A stretch of DNA of 64,000 nt from Streptomyces sp. LaPpAH-108 (GTDB lineage Bacteria > Actinomycetota > Actinomycetes > Streptomycetales > Streptomycetaceae). The position numbers were made by a program, and so were the translations under genes. Each line of letters starts with the position of its first letter. Position 1 is the first letter of the stretch. The DNA is taken from the NCBI RefSeq assembly GCF_000373625.1, contig NZ_KB891993.1:558001-622000 (forward strand), given 5' to 3'. Below, one piece after another: positions 8,374 through 17,619 of this stretch. The notes beneath the pieces were generated by a model. That model ran no database searches, was not told the origin of the DNA, and was given only the letters and a program-made list of their open reading frames with translations.

Positions 8374-10151
8374 TCGGCGTCGTGCCACCGGCGTACGACC
8401 CGGCGGCCCCGAAGACCGCGACCACCCTTCCCGTCGGCGCGGCATCGACGGTGCGCGCCTACGTCGCCGAACTGTTCCGTCGGCACCGCCGGGCCTTTCT
8501 GCTCCTCATCGGCGTCAACACGGCCGCCGTCATCGCCTCCATGGTCGGCCCCTACCTGCTCGGCGACCTCGTCGAGCGCGTGTCGGACGATGCCCGCGAG
8601 CTGCACCTGGGGCTGACGATCGGCCTCTTCGTGATCGCGCTGGCCGTGCAGGCCCTGTTCGTCCGCCAGGTGCGGCTGCGGGGCGCGATGCTCGGTGAGC
8701 GCATGCTGGCCGACCTGCGCGAGGACTTCCTCGTCCGCTCGGTGGGGCTGCCGCCGGGCGTCCTGGAGCGGGCGGGCACGGGCGACCTGCTCTCCCGGAT
8801 CACCACCGACATCGACCGCCTGGCCAACGCCATGCGGGAGGCGGTGCCACAGCTGGCCATCGGTGTCGTCTGGGCGCTGCTGCTGCTCGGCGGTCTCGTC
8901 GTGACGGCTCCCCCGCTGGCCGCCGCCGTCCTGCTCGCGGTGCCGGTGCTGGTCGTCGGCTGTCGCTGGTACTTCAAGCGTGCGCCCTCGGGCTACCGCT
9001 CGGAGTCGGCCGGGTACGCCGCCGTCGCCGCGGTCCTGGCGGAGAGCGTGGACGCGGGCCACACCATCGAGGCACACCGCCTGGGTGCCCGCCGGGTCGC
9101 GCTGTCGGACCGGCGGATCAAGGAATGGACCGCGTGGGAGCGGTACACCCTCTGGCTGCGCTCGGTGCTCTTCCCCGTGATCAACGCCGTGCACATCATC
9201 GTGCTCGGCTCGGCGCTCATGGTCGGCGGCTACTTCGTCCTGCGGGGCTGGATCAGCGTGGGGCAGCTGACGACGGGCGCCCTGATCGCCCAGATGCTGG
9301 TCGATCCGGTGAACCTGATCCTGCGCTGGTACGACGAGGTGCAGGTCGCCCAGGTGTCGCTGGCCCGCCTGGTCGGGGTGCGGGACATCGAGCCGGACGC
9401 GGGTGAGGCCGCACTCGCCCCCGAGGGCCGGGACGTGCACGCGGACCGTGTCCACTTCGGCTACCGCGAGGGCGTCGACGTGCTGCGTCAGGTGTCCCTG
9501 GAGGTCGCGCCGGGCACCCGGCTCGCCCTGGTCGGCCCCTCCGGCGCGGGCAAGTCCACCCTGGGCAGGCTGCTCGCCGGCATCTACGCGCCCCGTGACG
9601 GCCACATCACCCTGGGCGGTGCCGAACTGTCCCGGATGCCCGCCGAGCGGGTCCGCTCGCACGTCGCCCTCGTCAACCAGGAGCACCACGTCTTCGTCGG
9701 CTCCCTGCGCGACAACCTGCTGCTTGCCCGTGCCGGGGCCGAGGACGCCGCGCTGTGGGCGGCTCTCGGCGCGGTCGACGCGGACGGCTGGGCCCGCGCG
9801 CTGGACGACGGCCTCGACACCGAGGTGGGTTCCGGCGGGCTGGCGCTGACCCCGGCGCAGGCGCAGCAGATCGCGCTGGCCCGGCTGGTGCTGGCCGACC
9901 CGCACACGCTGGTCCTGGACGAGGCGACCTCGCTCCTGGACCCGCGCGCCGCACGCCATCTGGAACGCTCGCTGGCCCGTGTCCTCGACGGCCGCACCGT
10001 GGTCGCCATCGCGCACCGGCTGCACACCGCCCACGACGCCGACGTGATCGCCGTCGTGGAGAACGGCCGCATCAGCGAGCTGGGCAGCCACGAGGAACTG
10101 GTCGCGGCGGACGGGGCCTACGCGGCGCTGTGGCGGTCCTGGCACGGCTGA
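8370..10151 (+). CDS. ABC half-exporter with degenerate signature (partner of preceding gene)
   Basis: This 593-residue half-exporter has intact Walker A GPSGAGKST (about 389), Walker B LVLDEATSLLD (about 514) and switch IAHRL (about 547). Its signature reads LTPAQAQQ instead of LSGGQ (about 491). These defects are the mirror image of those in the upstream protein. In a head-to-tail heterodimer, this Walker A/B/His plus the partner's LSGGQ would make one working ATP site, and the other site would be dead. Other heterodimeric exporters with one consensus site (TM287/288, TmrAB, BmrCD) follow this plan. The ATG lies inside the upstream stop (ATGA). Confidence 0.88.
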   Translation: MIGVVPPAYDPAAPKTATTLPVGAASTVRAYVAELFRRHRRAFLLLIGVNTAAVIASMVGPYLLGDLVERVSDDARELHLGLTIGLFVIALAVQALFVRQVRLRGAMLGERMLADLREDFLVRSVGLPPGVLERAGTGDLLSRITTDIDRLANAMREAVPQLAIGVVWALLLLGGLVVTAPPLAAAVLLAVPVLVVGCRWYFKRAPSGYRSESAGYAAVAAVLAESVDAGHTIEAHRLGARRVALSDRRIKEWTAWERYTLWLRSVLFPVINAVHIIVLGSALMVGGYFVLRGWISVGQLTTGALIAQMLVDPVNLILRWYDEVQVAQVSLARLVGVRDIEPDAGEAALAPEGRDVHADRVHFGYREGVDVLRQVSLEVAPGTRLALVGPSGAGKSTLGRLLAGIYAPRDGHITLGGAELSRMPAERVRSHVALVNQEHHVFVGSLRDNLLLARAGAEDAALWAALGAVDADGWARALDDGLDTEVGSGGLALTPAQAQQIALARLVLADPHTLVLDEATSLLDPRAARHLERSLARVLDGRTVVAIAHRLHTAHDADVIAVVENGRISELGSHEELVAADGAYAALWRSWHG

Positions 10152-10166
10152 TGTCACGGCCGCACG

Positions 10167-10203
10167 GCCCGGCCCGCGCCGCTGACCGCGCGGGCGGCCG
10201 GGC
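10167..10203 (+). terminator. Candidate terminator after ABC pair
   Basis: A 13-bp GC stem with a 3-base bulge closes an 8-nt loop about 15 bases after the stop of the second half-exporter. There is no U tract, as is common in Streptomyces. It would separate the exporter operon from the DUF5709 gene. Confidence 0.4.
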
Positions 10204-10409
10204 TCGCCTGCACCCGCGACGGCATGCCGCACGGTCCCGTACCGGACGGTGTGCCGTTGCGCGGTCCCGAACCGGGATGGAAGGCTGGACGAGGAGACCG
10301 GTTCGGGGGACGCCGGGGGACGGTCCGGTCCGCGCCGTGTGACACCCGCGCCGACGGGCCACCGCGCCACGCGATGGCGCCGGGCCGCGCCCAGGACCTG
10401 GAGGTTCCC

Positions 10410-10880
10410 GTGAACAGCGCCGACGGCTGGGGGGACGACGTCTACCAGCCCGATCCTTCCGACATCCAGGAGGACGCCGGGCCGCTCGACGCCGACGACA
10501 CTCTGATCTCCGACGGCGTCGCCGACCCGCTCGACCGGGGCTGGTCCCCGCCGGAGCGGCCGTGGGCGGTAGAGCACGACGGTGTGACGGCGGCGGAGCG
10601 CCAGGCCGGGGAGACGCTCGACCAGCGGCTCGCCGAGGAGCTGCCCGATTCCGCCGCACCCGACGGCGACGGCCTCGGCGACTACGACGGCGGTGACGGC
10701 GAACTGCTGGACAACGAGGTCGGCCGACTGCGCTCCGGTCGGCTGGTCGCCCCCGACGAAGGGGCGCACGAGGACGACGAGAGCGCGCTCGTGGCCACCG
10801 ACGTCGGCATCGACGGTGCCGCCGCCACCGCCGAGGAGGCCGCGGTGCACATCGTCGACGAGGACTCCCTCCCCGGCTGA
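10410..10880 (+). CDS. DUF5709 family acidic protein
   Basis: A GTG at 10410 with a GGAGG six bases upstream gives a 156-residue protein. The frame is open further upstream, but that part is Pro/Arg-rich and looks non-coding. The protein is very acidic: YQPDPSDIQEDAGPLDADDTL near the start, then an ERPWAVEHDGVTAAEQ-like centre and a HIVDEDSLPG end. This matches the actinobacterial DUF5709 family, of unknown function. It has no signal peptide or membrane helix. It is 42 bases before rpmE2 on the same strand, so the two may be co-transcribed. Confidence 0.8.
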   Translation: MNSADGWGDDVYQPDPSDIQEDAGPLDADDTLISDGVADPLDRGWSPPERPWAVEHDGVTAAERQAGETLDQRLAEELPDSAAPDGDGLGDYDGGDGELLDNEVGRLRSGRLVAPDEGAHEDDESALVATDVGIDGAAATAEEAAVHIVDEDSLPG

Positions 10881-10922
10881 TCCACCCGCACCCCGCCCCA
10901 CCGCCCCGCGCGAGGAGCCGCC

Positions 10923-11186
10923 ATGCAGCAGGACAAGCACCCCGAGTACCGCCCCGTGGTCTTCCGCGACCGGGCCGCCGGGTACGCCTTCCTGACCCGG
11001 TCGACCGCGGTCAGCGAGCAGACCATCGAGTGGGACGACGGCGAGACCTACCCCGTGATCGACGTGGAGATCTCCTCGGAGAGCCACCCCTTCTACACGG
11101 GCAAGGCCCGCACCGTGGACACCGAGGGCCGCGTCGCCCGCTTCGAGCGCCGGTACGGCGGAGCGGACTCCGGCGACGCGACCTGA
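10923..11186 (+). CDS. rpmE2: 50S ribosomal protein L31 type B
   Basis: The 87-residue protein matches L31 type [17 protein letters not shown] at the start, [26 protein letters not shown] at the end. The CxxC zinc ligands of type A L31 are absent, so this is the zinc-independent paralogue that replaces zinc-bound L31 in the large ribosomal subunit when zinc is short. Such genes are usually repressed by Zur. I found no convincing Zur palindrome in the 42 bases upstream or before the DUF5709 gene. GAGGAG precedes the ATG. Confidence 0.95.
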   Translation: MQQDKHPEYRPVVFRDRAAGYAFLTRSTAVSEQTIEWDDGETYPVIDVEISSESHPFYTGKARTVDTEGRVARFERRYGGADSGDAT

Positions 11187-11200
11187 GAGGGGGCCGCGCG

Positions 11201-11995
11201 TCAGATCACGTTGAGGGCCGCCGCACAGCCCACGCCGCCGAGCACCATGAAGACGGGCATCAGCACCTTGATCTCGACCCAGCTGCCGGCCCGGAACCGC
11301 ATCACCTTCGGCGGCCCCAGCGGGTACCAGCGCTTGCGTCCGATCGGGATGGGCCACAGGATCGGGCAGCCCGAGACGGTCAGCGCGTCCCCGATGTCGT
11401 GGACCAGGGCGCCCAGGACGATCGGCAGGCCCAGCCACAGGTACTCCTGGCCCTGCGCCTCGAACAGCCAGTGGGAGCCGTTGCCGTCCTTGTCCAGCAT
11501 TCCCGCCAGGATCCAGGCGCTGGTCGCGGCCAGCAGCCAGACCAGGACATCGCTGCTGGAGCCGCGGGCCGCTCGCCACAGCAGGCCCTCGATGGCCAGC
11601 ACCATGTGCACGAAGAGGATCGCCAGCACCGCCCAGCGGCCACCAGTGATCGCCAGCGCCGAGCAGGCGGCTCCGATCATGACCGCCCACAGCCAGGTGT
11701 GGGTGAGCGTGCGGTGCCCGCCCGAGCGACGCGCGTCGCCCGGCTTCCTGGTCGCCTTGTAGACGGCGTACGACAGCTTGTCGACGACTTCGCAGACCCT
11801 GCGCGACACCGGCCCGAACGACCGCGAGATGGTGGCCGCCTTGTGATCGAGGTCCGGGGCGAGCGCGGCACCCGCGCAGATCAGGGCGCCCACCAGCAGG
11901 ACCGGCCAGGGCATCGGATGACCGAAGGCCGCGGTGGCGGCCCCCACCCCGAGCCAGGCAGCGGCTCCCGACAGTGAATGTGCTGGTCCCATCAT
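11201..11995 (-). CDS. YdjM-like membrane metal-dependent hydrolase
   Basis: From the ATG at 11995 this is a 264-residue integral membrane protein. It begins MMGPAHSLSGAAAW, then has several hydrophobic segments, with APDLDHKAATISR and GHRTLTHTWLWA typical of the YdjM (metal-dependent hydrolase, formerly DUF457) family. Conserved His and Asp residues in these stretches are likely metal ligands. Catalytic activity for the family is poorly known. The frame extends upstream to 12151, but a GGAAAG site favours 11995 (12013 is another option). It converges on rpmE2 with a 14-base gap. Confidence 0.8.
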   Translation of the reverse strand: MMGPAHSLSGAAAWLGVGAATAAFGHPMPWPVLLVGALICAGAALAPDLDHKAATISRSFGPVSRRVCEVVDKLSYAVYKATRKPGDARRSGGHRTLTHTWLWAVMIGAACSALAITGGRWAVLAILFVHMVLAIEGLLWRAARGSSSDVLVWLLAATSAWILAGMLDKDGNGSHWLFEAQGQEYLWLGLPIVLGALVHDIGDALTVSGCPILWPIPIGRKRWYPLGPPKVMRFRAGSWVEIKVLMPVFMVLGGVGCAAALNVI

Positions 11996-12140
11996 GGCCG
12001 CTTTCCGCCCCATTCCTCGTGTACCACTGTGCAGTTGAGCCGGAGCGTTGACGCCCCGTCGGCGACACAGCGTAGCTGCCATGATCATGGAGGCGACAGC
12101 CGATTCCCCGGTTGGCACCGAGGCCAGGCAAGATGGGGGC

Positions 12141-14654
12141 GTGACCCTCATCGATCAGCTGCCGCCGACCGCCGACCCCGACGCCCTCTACGAAGCCTTC
12201 GAGTCGTGGGCCGACGAGCGCGGTCTCACGCTCTACCCCCACCAGGAGGAGGCGCTGATCGAGGTGGTCTCCGGGGCGAACGTGATCGTCTCGACGCCCA
12301 CCGGCTCGGGCAAGAGCATGATCGCCGCGGGCGCGCACTTCGCGGCACTGGCCCGCGACGAGGTCACCTTCTACACCGCTCCGATCAAGGCCCTGGTCTC
12401 GGAGAAGTTCTTCGAACTGTGCAAGCTGTTCGGCACCGAGAACGTCGGCATGCTCACCGGCGACGCCTCGGTGAACGCCGACGCGCCCGTGATCTGCTGC
12501 ACCGCCGAGATCCTGGCGTCCATCGCCCTGCGCGACGGCAAGAACGCGGACGTCGGCCAGGTCGTGATGGACGAGTTCCACTACTACTCGGAGGGCGACC
12601 GCGGCTGGGCCTGGCAGATCCCGCTCCTCGAACTGCCGCAGGCCCAGTTCATCCTGATGTCGGCCACCCTCGGCGACGTCTCCTTCTTCGAGAAGGACCT
12701 CACCCGCCGCACCGGCCGCCCCACCTCGGTGGTCCGCTCGGCCACGCGCCCGGTCCCGCTCTCCTACGAATACCGGCTCACCCCGCTCACCGAGACACTG
12801 ACCGACCTGCTGGAGACCAAGCAGGCCCCGGTGTACATCGTGCACTTCACCCAGGCGCAGGCCGTGGAACGCGCGCAGGCGCTGATGAGCATCAACATGT
12901 GCACGCGCGAGGAGAAGGAGCGGATCGCCGAGCTGATCGGCAACTTCCGCTTCACCACCAAGTTCGGCCGCAACCTGTCCCGTTACGTACGGCACGGCAT
13001 CGGCGTGCACCACGCCGGCATGCTGCCCAAGTACCGGCGTCTGGTGGAGAAGCTGGCCCAGGCCGGTCTGCTGAAGGTCATCTGCGGCACGGACACCCTC
13101 GGCGTGGGTGTCAACGTGCCCATCCGCACAGTGCTGTTCACCGCGCTGACCAAGTACGACGGCAACCGGGTGCGCACGCTGCGGGCGCGGGAGTTCCACC
13201 AGATCGCGGGCCGGGCGGGGCGGGCGGGCTTCGACACCGCCGGTCTTGTCGTCGCGCAGGCCCCCGAGCATGTCATCGAGAACGAGAAGGCGCTCGCGAA
13301 GGCGGGCGACGACCCGAAGAAGCGCCGCAAGGTGGTGCGCAAGAAGGCTCCGGAGGGCTTCGTCGGCTGGACGGAGAACACCTTCGACAAGCTGATCACC
13401 TCCGAACCCGAGCCGCTGACCTCGCGGTTCCGCGTGACGCACACGATGCTGCTCTCGGTGATCGCCCGGCCCGGCAACGCCTTCGAGGCCATGCGCCACC
13501 TCCTTGAGGACAACCACGAGCCGCGCAAGCAGCAGCTCAAACACATCCGCCGGGCGATCGCGATCTACCGCTCCCTGCTGGACGGCGGGATCGTCGAGAA
13601 GCTCGACCAGCCGGACGCCGAGGGCCGCATCGTGCGTCTCACGGTCGATCTCCAGCAGGACTTCGCGCTCAACCAGCCGCTGTCCACGTTCGCACTCGCC
13701 GCGTTCGAACTGCTCGATCCTGAGTCGCCCTCCTACGCCCTCGACATGCTGTCCGTGGTCGAGTCCACGCTGGACGACCCGCGCCAGATCCTGGTCGCCC
13801 AGCAGAACAAGGCGCGCGGTGAGGCCGTGGCCGCCATGAAGGCGGACGGCGTCGAGTACGAGGAGCGCATGGAGCGGCTTCAGGACATCACGTACCCGAA
13901 GCCGCTGGAAGAGCTGCTCTTCCACGCGTACAACACCTACCGCAAGAGCCACCCGTGGGTCGGCGACCACCCGCTGTCCCCGAAGTCGGTCGTCCGTGAC
14001 ATGTACGAACGGGCGATGTCCTTCACGGAGTTGGTGTCCTTCTACGAACTCGCCCGCACCGAGGGCATCGTGCTGCGCTACCTCGCCAGCGCCTACAAGA
14101 CCCTCGACCACACCATCCCGGACGACCTGAAGTCCGAGGACCTTCAGGACCTCATCGAATGGCTCGGCGAGATGGTCCGCCAGGTGGACTCCAGCCTGCT
14201 GGACGAGTGGGAGCAGCTGGCCAACCCGGCGGAGATGACCGCCGAGGAGGCCCAGGAGAAGGCCGACCAGGTGAAGCCGGTCACCGCCAACGCGCGCGCC
14301 TTCCGGGTCCTCGTCCGCAACGCCCTCTTCCGCCGTGTGGAGCTGGCCGCGCTCGACCAGGTCGAGGAACTGGGCGAGATGGACGCCGAATCCGGCTGGG
14401 ACGCCGATGCCTGGGGCGAGGCCATGGACAAGTACTGGGACGAGTACGACGACCTCGGCACCGGACCCGACGCCCGCGGCCCCAAGCTGCTGGTGATCGA
14501 GGAGGAGCCGCAGAACAAGCTGTGGCGCGTCCGCCAGATCTTCGACGACCCGAACGATGACCACGACTGGGGCATCAGCGCGGAAGTCGACCTCGCCGCC
14601 TCCGACGCGGAGGGCCGTGCGGTCATCCGTGTCACCGATGTCGGCCAGTTGTGA
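12141..14654 (+). CDS. SKI2-like DEAD/DEAH-box RNA helicase with DUF3516 domain
   Basis: From the GTG at 12141 (VTLIDQLPPTADPDALYEAF) the protein has 837 residues. An in-frame ATG at 12081 would add 20. Helicase motifs are complete: motif I STPTGSGKS, Ia YTAPIKALVSEKF, II MDEFHYY, III MSATLGD, and VI FHQIAGRAGRAGF. The C-terminal half (DUF3516) is found in actinobacterial Ski2/Mtr4-like helicases that probably unwind structured RNA for decay or processing. It is divergent from the YdjM-like gene and runs 19 bases ahead of tesB, so the two likely form an operon. Confidence 0.9.
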   Translation: MTLIDQLPPTADPDALYEAFESWADERGLTLYPHQEEALIEVVSGANVIVSTPTGSGKSMIAAGAHFAALARDEVTFYTAPIKALVSEKFFELCKLFGTENVGMLTGDASVNADAPVICCTAEILASIALRDGKNADVGQVVMDEFHYYSEGDRGWAWQIPLLELPQAQFILMSATLGDVSFFEKDLTRRTGRPTSVVRSATRPVPLSYEYRLTPLTETLTDLLETKQAPVYIVHFTQAQAVERAQALMSINMCTREEKERIAELIGNFRFTTKFGRNLSRYVRHGIGVHHAGMLPKYRRLVEKLAQAGLLKVICGTDTLGVGVNVPIRTVLFTALTKYDGNRVRTLRAREFHQIAGRAGRAGFDTAGLVVAQAPEHVIENEKALAKAGDDPKKRRKVVRKKAPEGFVGWTENTFDKLITSEPEPLTSRFRVTHTMLLSVIARPGNAFEAMRHLLEDNHEPRKQQLKHIRRAIAIYRSLLDGGIVEKLDQPDAEGRIVRLTVDLQQDFALNQPLSTFALAAFELLDPESPSYALDMLSVVESTLDDPRQILVAQQNKARGEAVAAMKADGVEYEERMERLQDITYPKPLEELLFHAYNTYRKSHPWVGDHPLSPKSVVRDMYERAMSFTELVSFYELARTEGIVLRYLASAYKTLDHTIPDDLKSEDLQDLIEWLGEMVRQVDSSLLDEWEQLANPAEMTAEEAQEKADQVKPVTANARAFRVLVRNALFRRVELAALDQVEELGEMDAESGWDADAWGEAMDKYWDEYDDLGTGPDARGPKLLVIEEEPQNKLWRVRQIFDDPNDDHDWGISAEVDLAASDAEGRAVIRVTDVGQL

Positions 14655-14673
14655 ACAACAGGAGAACCCACCG

Positions 14674-15540
14674 ATGACGAACCCGGCCGAGAGCCTGGTA
14701 GACCTGCTCGACCTGGAGCAGATCGAGGTCAACATCTTCCGTGGCCGAAGCCCGCAGGAATCCCTCCAGCGGGTCTTCGGCGGCCAGGTGGCCGGCCAGG
14801 CACTGGTCGCCGCCGGACGCACCACCGATGGCGACCGTCCCGTGCACTCGCTGCACGCGTACTTCCTGCGGCCGGGTCGCCCCGGCGTGCCGATCGTGTA
14901 CCAGGTGGAGCGCGTCCGCGACGGACGCTCGTTCACCACCCGGCGGGTCACGGCCGTGCAGCAGGGCCGCACGATCTTCAATCTGACCGCCTCCTTTCAC
15001 AAGCCCGAGGAAGGACCGTTCGAACACCAGCTGCCGCCGGCCCGTGAGCTGCCGGACCCCGAGTCCCTGCCGCCGGTCGCCGAGGAGATCCGCAAGCATC
15101 TGGGCGCGCTGCCGGAAGCCCTGGAGCGGATGGCCCGCCGTCAGCCCTTCGACATCCGCTATGTCGACCGGCTGCGCTGGAACCCGGAGGAGATCGACGG
15201 CGCCGACCCCCGCAGCGCGGTGTGGATGCGCGCGGTCGGCCCGCTCGGCGACGATCCGCTGGTGCACACCTGCGCGCTGACCTACGCCAGTGACATGACT
15301 CTCCTGGACGCGGTCCGCATCCCGGTCGAACCCCTGTGGGGTCAGCGGAACTTCGACATGGCGTCGCTGGACCACGCCATGTGGTTCCACCGCCCGTTCC
15401 GCGCCGACGAGTGGTTCCTGTACGACCAGGAGTCCCCGATCGCGATCGGCGGCCGGGGCCTGGCGCGCGGCCGTATCTACGACCAGCAGGGGAACCTGCT
15501 GGTGTCGGTCGTCCAGGAGGGCCTGTTCAGGTCCCTCTGA
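14674..15540 (+). CDS. tesB: Acyl-CoA thioesterase II
   Basis: The ATG at 14674 has an AGGAGAA site and gives 288 residues, the usual TesB length. The double hot-dog protein shows VFGGQVAGQALVAAGRT, VHSLHAYFLRPGRPGVPI, the C-terminal MASLDHAMWFHRPFRADEW, and ARGRIYDQQGNLLVSVVQEGLFR. The conserved Asp of the DHAMW motif is the presumed catalytic residue. It hydrolyses acyl-CoA to free acid and CoA in the cytoplasm. Its 3' end overlaps the end of the convergent DUF6397 gene by 14 bases. Confidence 0.93.
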   Translation: MTNPAESLVDLLDLEQIEVNIFRGRSPQESLQRVFGGQVAGQALVAAGRTTDGDRPVHSLHAYFLRPGRPGVPIVYQVERVRDGRSFTTRRVTAVQQGRTIFNLTASFHKPEEGPFEHQLPPARELPDPESLPPVAEEIRKHLGALPEALERMARRQPFDIRYVDRLRWNPEEIDGADPRSAVWMRAVGPLGDDPLVHTCALTYASDMTLLDAVRIPVEPLWGQRNFDMASLDHAMWFHRPFRADEWFLYDQESPIAIGGRGLARGRIYDQQGNLLVSVVQEGLFRSL

Positions 15541-16507
15541 GGCAGGTGCGTGTCCCGTCGGAGCGCCTGGTGCCGGTCGGCGCCAGGGCGTTCCGGGAGC
15601 GTCGGCCGCGCAGCCATGCGAGGAGCCTGCGGCGTTCGCGCGCGGCTTCCGGAGTCTGCGGGCGGACGAGCGATCCGGGCCGCCGCGGCATGGAGGCGGG
15701 GCTGGGACGGGGCGAGCGGGCTCGTGCTTCCTTGGGTGAGTCCGCCGCCCGGGCCTCCCTCAACGCCTGCTCCAGGTCGGCGCACAGCCACATGATCTCG
15801 TCCGGGTCCTGTGCCGTCATCAGTTCCTCGGCGAGGTCCGCGGATGGGGTGCCCGGGGCGCCGTGGCGGGGTGGCACCGGGCGGAGCCGGTCGAGACGTG
15901 CCCGCTCTGCGGGAGTCTCGGTGGCGGCTGCGACCTCGTCGGGCGGGAGCAGGGACGCCAGCGCTCCGGCTCGCGCCCAGGGGTCGCCTTCCGCGTCCCT
16001 CAGCAGGAACCCGAGATGACGGCCGCGCCAGTTGCGGGCGCGCAGATCCACGCCCGCCGCCACCTGGCTTCTCAGGGTCTCGGGTGTCCGGCCCTCCAGG
16101 AGATGGGCGTTGACGTCACGCGCCGCGAACTCCTCCACTTCTTCGGCGAGGTACTGCCAGACCACGACCCGGTAGCGGTTGAGATAGAAGCGCACCGGCA
16201 CCAGCAGTCCCAGGCGTGCGAGCCGGGCGAACCGGCCCGGAGAGATGTCCATGAGCGCCGCGGCGCCGGTCGTGGTCACGAGCCGCACGCGCGCCCGGAG
16301 AGTCTCAGGGAAGCCGTCCTCGGCACGGATGCGGTCGATCTCCGTGCGCTCGACGCGGCGTCCGCCGCCGCCCTCGTCCCGCATGGTCCGGACGCGGCCG
16401 AGCTGGACGGCGAGGTCGAACTCGGCTCGGTTCAGCCCCAGTTCCCGTGCGGCGCGGCTCGGGGTGCAGGTGGTGGGGCTCGGTGAGGTCAGGGTGGTTC
16501 CCGGCAT
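15527..16507 (-). CDS. DUF6397-like protein with N-terminal helix-turn-helix
   Basis: The ATG at 16507, seven bases after GGGGGAG, gives 326 residues. Residues about 17-50 (SRAARELGLNRAEFDLAVQLG) look like a helix-turn-helix, followed by a RLVTTTGAAALMDISPGRFARLARLGLL segment. The C-terminal third is Arg/Pro-rich and probably disordered. The architecture matches a Streptomyces-restricted uncharacterised family (DUF6397, from memory). DNA binding is inferred only. The upstream extension of the frame to 16624 looks non-coding. Confidence 0.65.
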   Translation of the reverse strand: MPGTTLTSPSPTTCTPSRAARELGLNRAEFDLAVQLGRVRTMRDEGGGGRRVERTEIDRIRAEDGFPETLRARVRLVTTTGAAALMDISPGRFARLARLGLLVPVRFYLNRYRVVVWQYLAEEVEEFAARDVNAHLLEGRTPETLRSQVAAGVDLRARNWRGRHLGFLLRDAEGDPWARAGALASLLPPDEVAAATETPAERARLDRLRPVPPRHGAPGTPSADLAEELMTAQDPDEIMWLCADLEQALREARAADSPKEARARSPRPSPASMPRRPGSLVRPQTPEAARERRRLLAWLRGRRSRNALAPTGTRRSDGTRTCLRGT

Positions 16508-16633
16508 GGTCGTACTCCCCCGTGGAGTGTGTGGCTCACGCCCTGTGCGTTCGCCGTGCACACACCGTAGCCGGTTCCGTGCTCTGCGTGGCAGCCCTGT
16601 GGATAACTCCGACGCGAGCCACAAACCCGCAGG

Positions 16634-17047
16634 TCAGATGTCTGCCACTGGGGTGTGCTCGGGTCGGCGGGCGTCCACTTGGAGATGTTCTCCGACCCGG
16701 TTGACGAGCACCGTCATCTCGTAGGCGATCTGTCCGATGTCCGCCTCCGCCCCGCTGAGCACGCACAGGCAGCTGCCCGAGCCCGCGGCGGTGACGAACA
16801 GTACGGCGTCGTCGAATTCGATCATCGTCTGGCGGACCCGGCCGGCCCCGAAGTGCCGGCCCGATCCCTTGGCAAGGCTGTGCAGGCCGGAGGCCACGGC
16901 GGCGAGGTGCTCCGCGTCCTCCCGCCGAAGTCCCGTACTGGCTCCGGTGACCAGGCCGTCGTTCGACAGGACCAATGCATGGCGAACGTGGTCCACGCGC
17001 TCGGTCAGATCGTCAAGAAGCCAGCCAAGTCCTTGGTTATGCCCCAT
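16634..17047 (-). CDS. Roadblock/LC7 domain protein (orphan CvnB-like)
   Basis: The 137-residue protein begins MGHNQGLGWLLDDLTERV and has the CvnB pattern: HALVLSNDGLVTGAS, ADHLAAVASGLHSLAKGSGRHFG-like centre, and QTMIEFDDAVLFVTAAGSGSCLCVL. CvnB proteins are small dimeric roadblock folds that work with conservon GTPases. It is closely similar along its length to the CvnB at 18899-19336 but is separated from the conservon by the divergent PPOX gene, and has no CvnA/C/D partner beside it. It is likely a duplicate that could plug into the same switch. Start taken at 17047 because the upstream extension is Arg/Pro-rich. Confidence 0.88.
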   Translation of the reverse strand: MGHNQGLGWLLDDLTERVDHVRHALVLSNDGLVTGASTGLRREDAEHLAAVASGLHSLAKGSGRHFGAGRVRQTMIEFDDAVLFVTAAGSGSCLCVLSGAEADIGQIAYEMTVLVNRVGEHLQVDARRPEHTPVADI

Positions 17048-17139
17048 GTTCCGTCTCCCCGTGCGACCTCTCCCCCTGGCCGGAGGATCTATCCGCCAGC
17101 CTTCCCCACCTCCGGCGTCCGGGCAAGCAGGATGGGCGT

Positions 17140-17568
17140 ATGGCACAGAAGATGACCGACGAGGAATGGCGGGCGTTCGTCTCGTACGGCACCCGAACCG
17201 GCAAGCTGGCGACGGTCAGGGCGGATGGGAGCCCTCATATCGCCCCGATCTGGTTCCTGCTCGACGGTGACGAGCTGGTCTTCAACACCGGCAAGGAGAC
17301 CGTGAAGGGGCGAAATCTCGCCCGTGACAACCGCGTCGCCCTCTGCGTGGACGACGACCGGCCGCCCTACTCCTTCGTGGTGCTCAACGGGGAGGCCCGT
17401 CCGACGGAGGATCTGGACCAGGTCCGGCACTGGGCCACCCGGATCGCCGCACGGTACATGGGCGAGGAGCGTGCGGAGGAGTTCGGCAGCCGCAACGGCG
17501 TTCCGGGCGAACTGCTGGTCAGGGTCTCCATCGACCATGTGGTCGCGATGAAGGACATGACGGACTGA
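17140..17568 (+). CDS. PPOX class F420-dependent oxidoreductase
   Basis: The 142-residue protein has a split beta-barrel flavin-reductase-like fold: GKLATVRADGSPHIAPIWFLLDGDELVFNTG, KGRNLARDNRVALCVDDDRPPYSFVVLNGEA, and a C-terminal VRVSIDHVVAMKDM. This is the family of small actinobacterial F420-binding oxidoreductases (pyridoxamine-oxidase-like). The substrate is unknown. It starts 93 bases from the divergent roadblock gene. The frame extends far upstream but the ATG at 17140 matches family N-termini (MAQKMTDEEW). Confidence 0.88.
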   Translation: MAQKMTDEEWRAFVSYGTRTGKLATVRADGSPHIAPIWFLLDGDELVFNTGKETVKGRNLARDNRVALCVDDDRPPYSFVVLNGEARPTEDLDQVRHWATRIAARYMGEERAEEFGSRNGVPGELLVRVSIDHVVAMKDMTD

Positions 17569-17619
17569 GAAGGCTCTCGGTGCACGGGCGCCTCGGCCCA
17601 CGATCTCGCGGCGCCCGAA

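Noticed and set aside
7362..14981. A 2539-codon minus-strand ORF antisense to several genes
   Set aside because: It is a shadow of well-supported plus- and minus-strand genes in very high-GC DNA; composition is Arg/Ala/Gly-rich with no domain.
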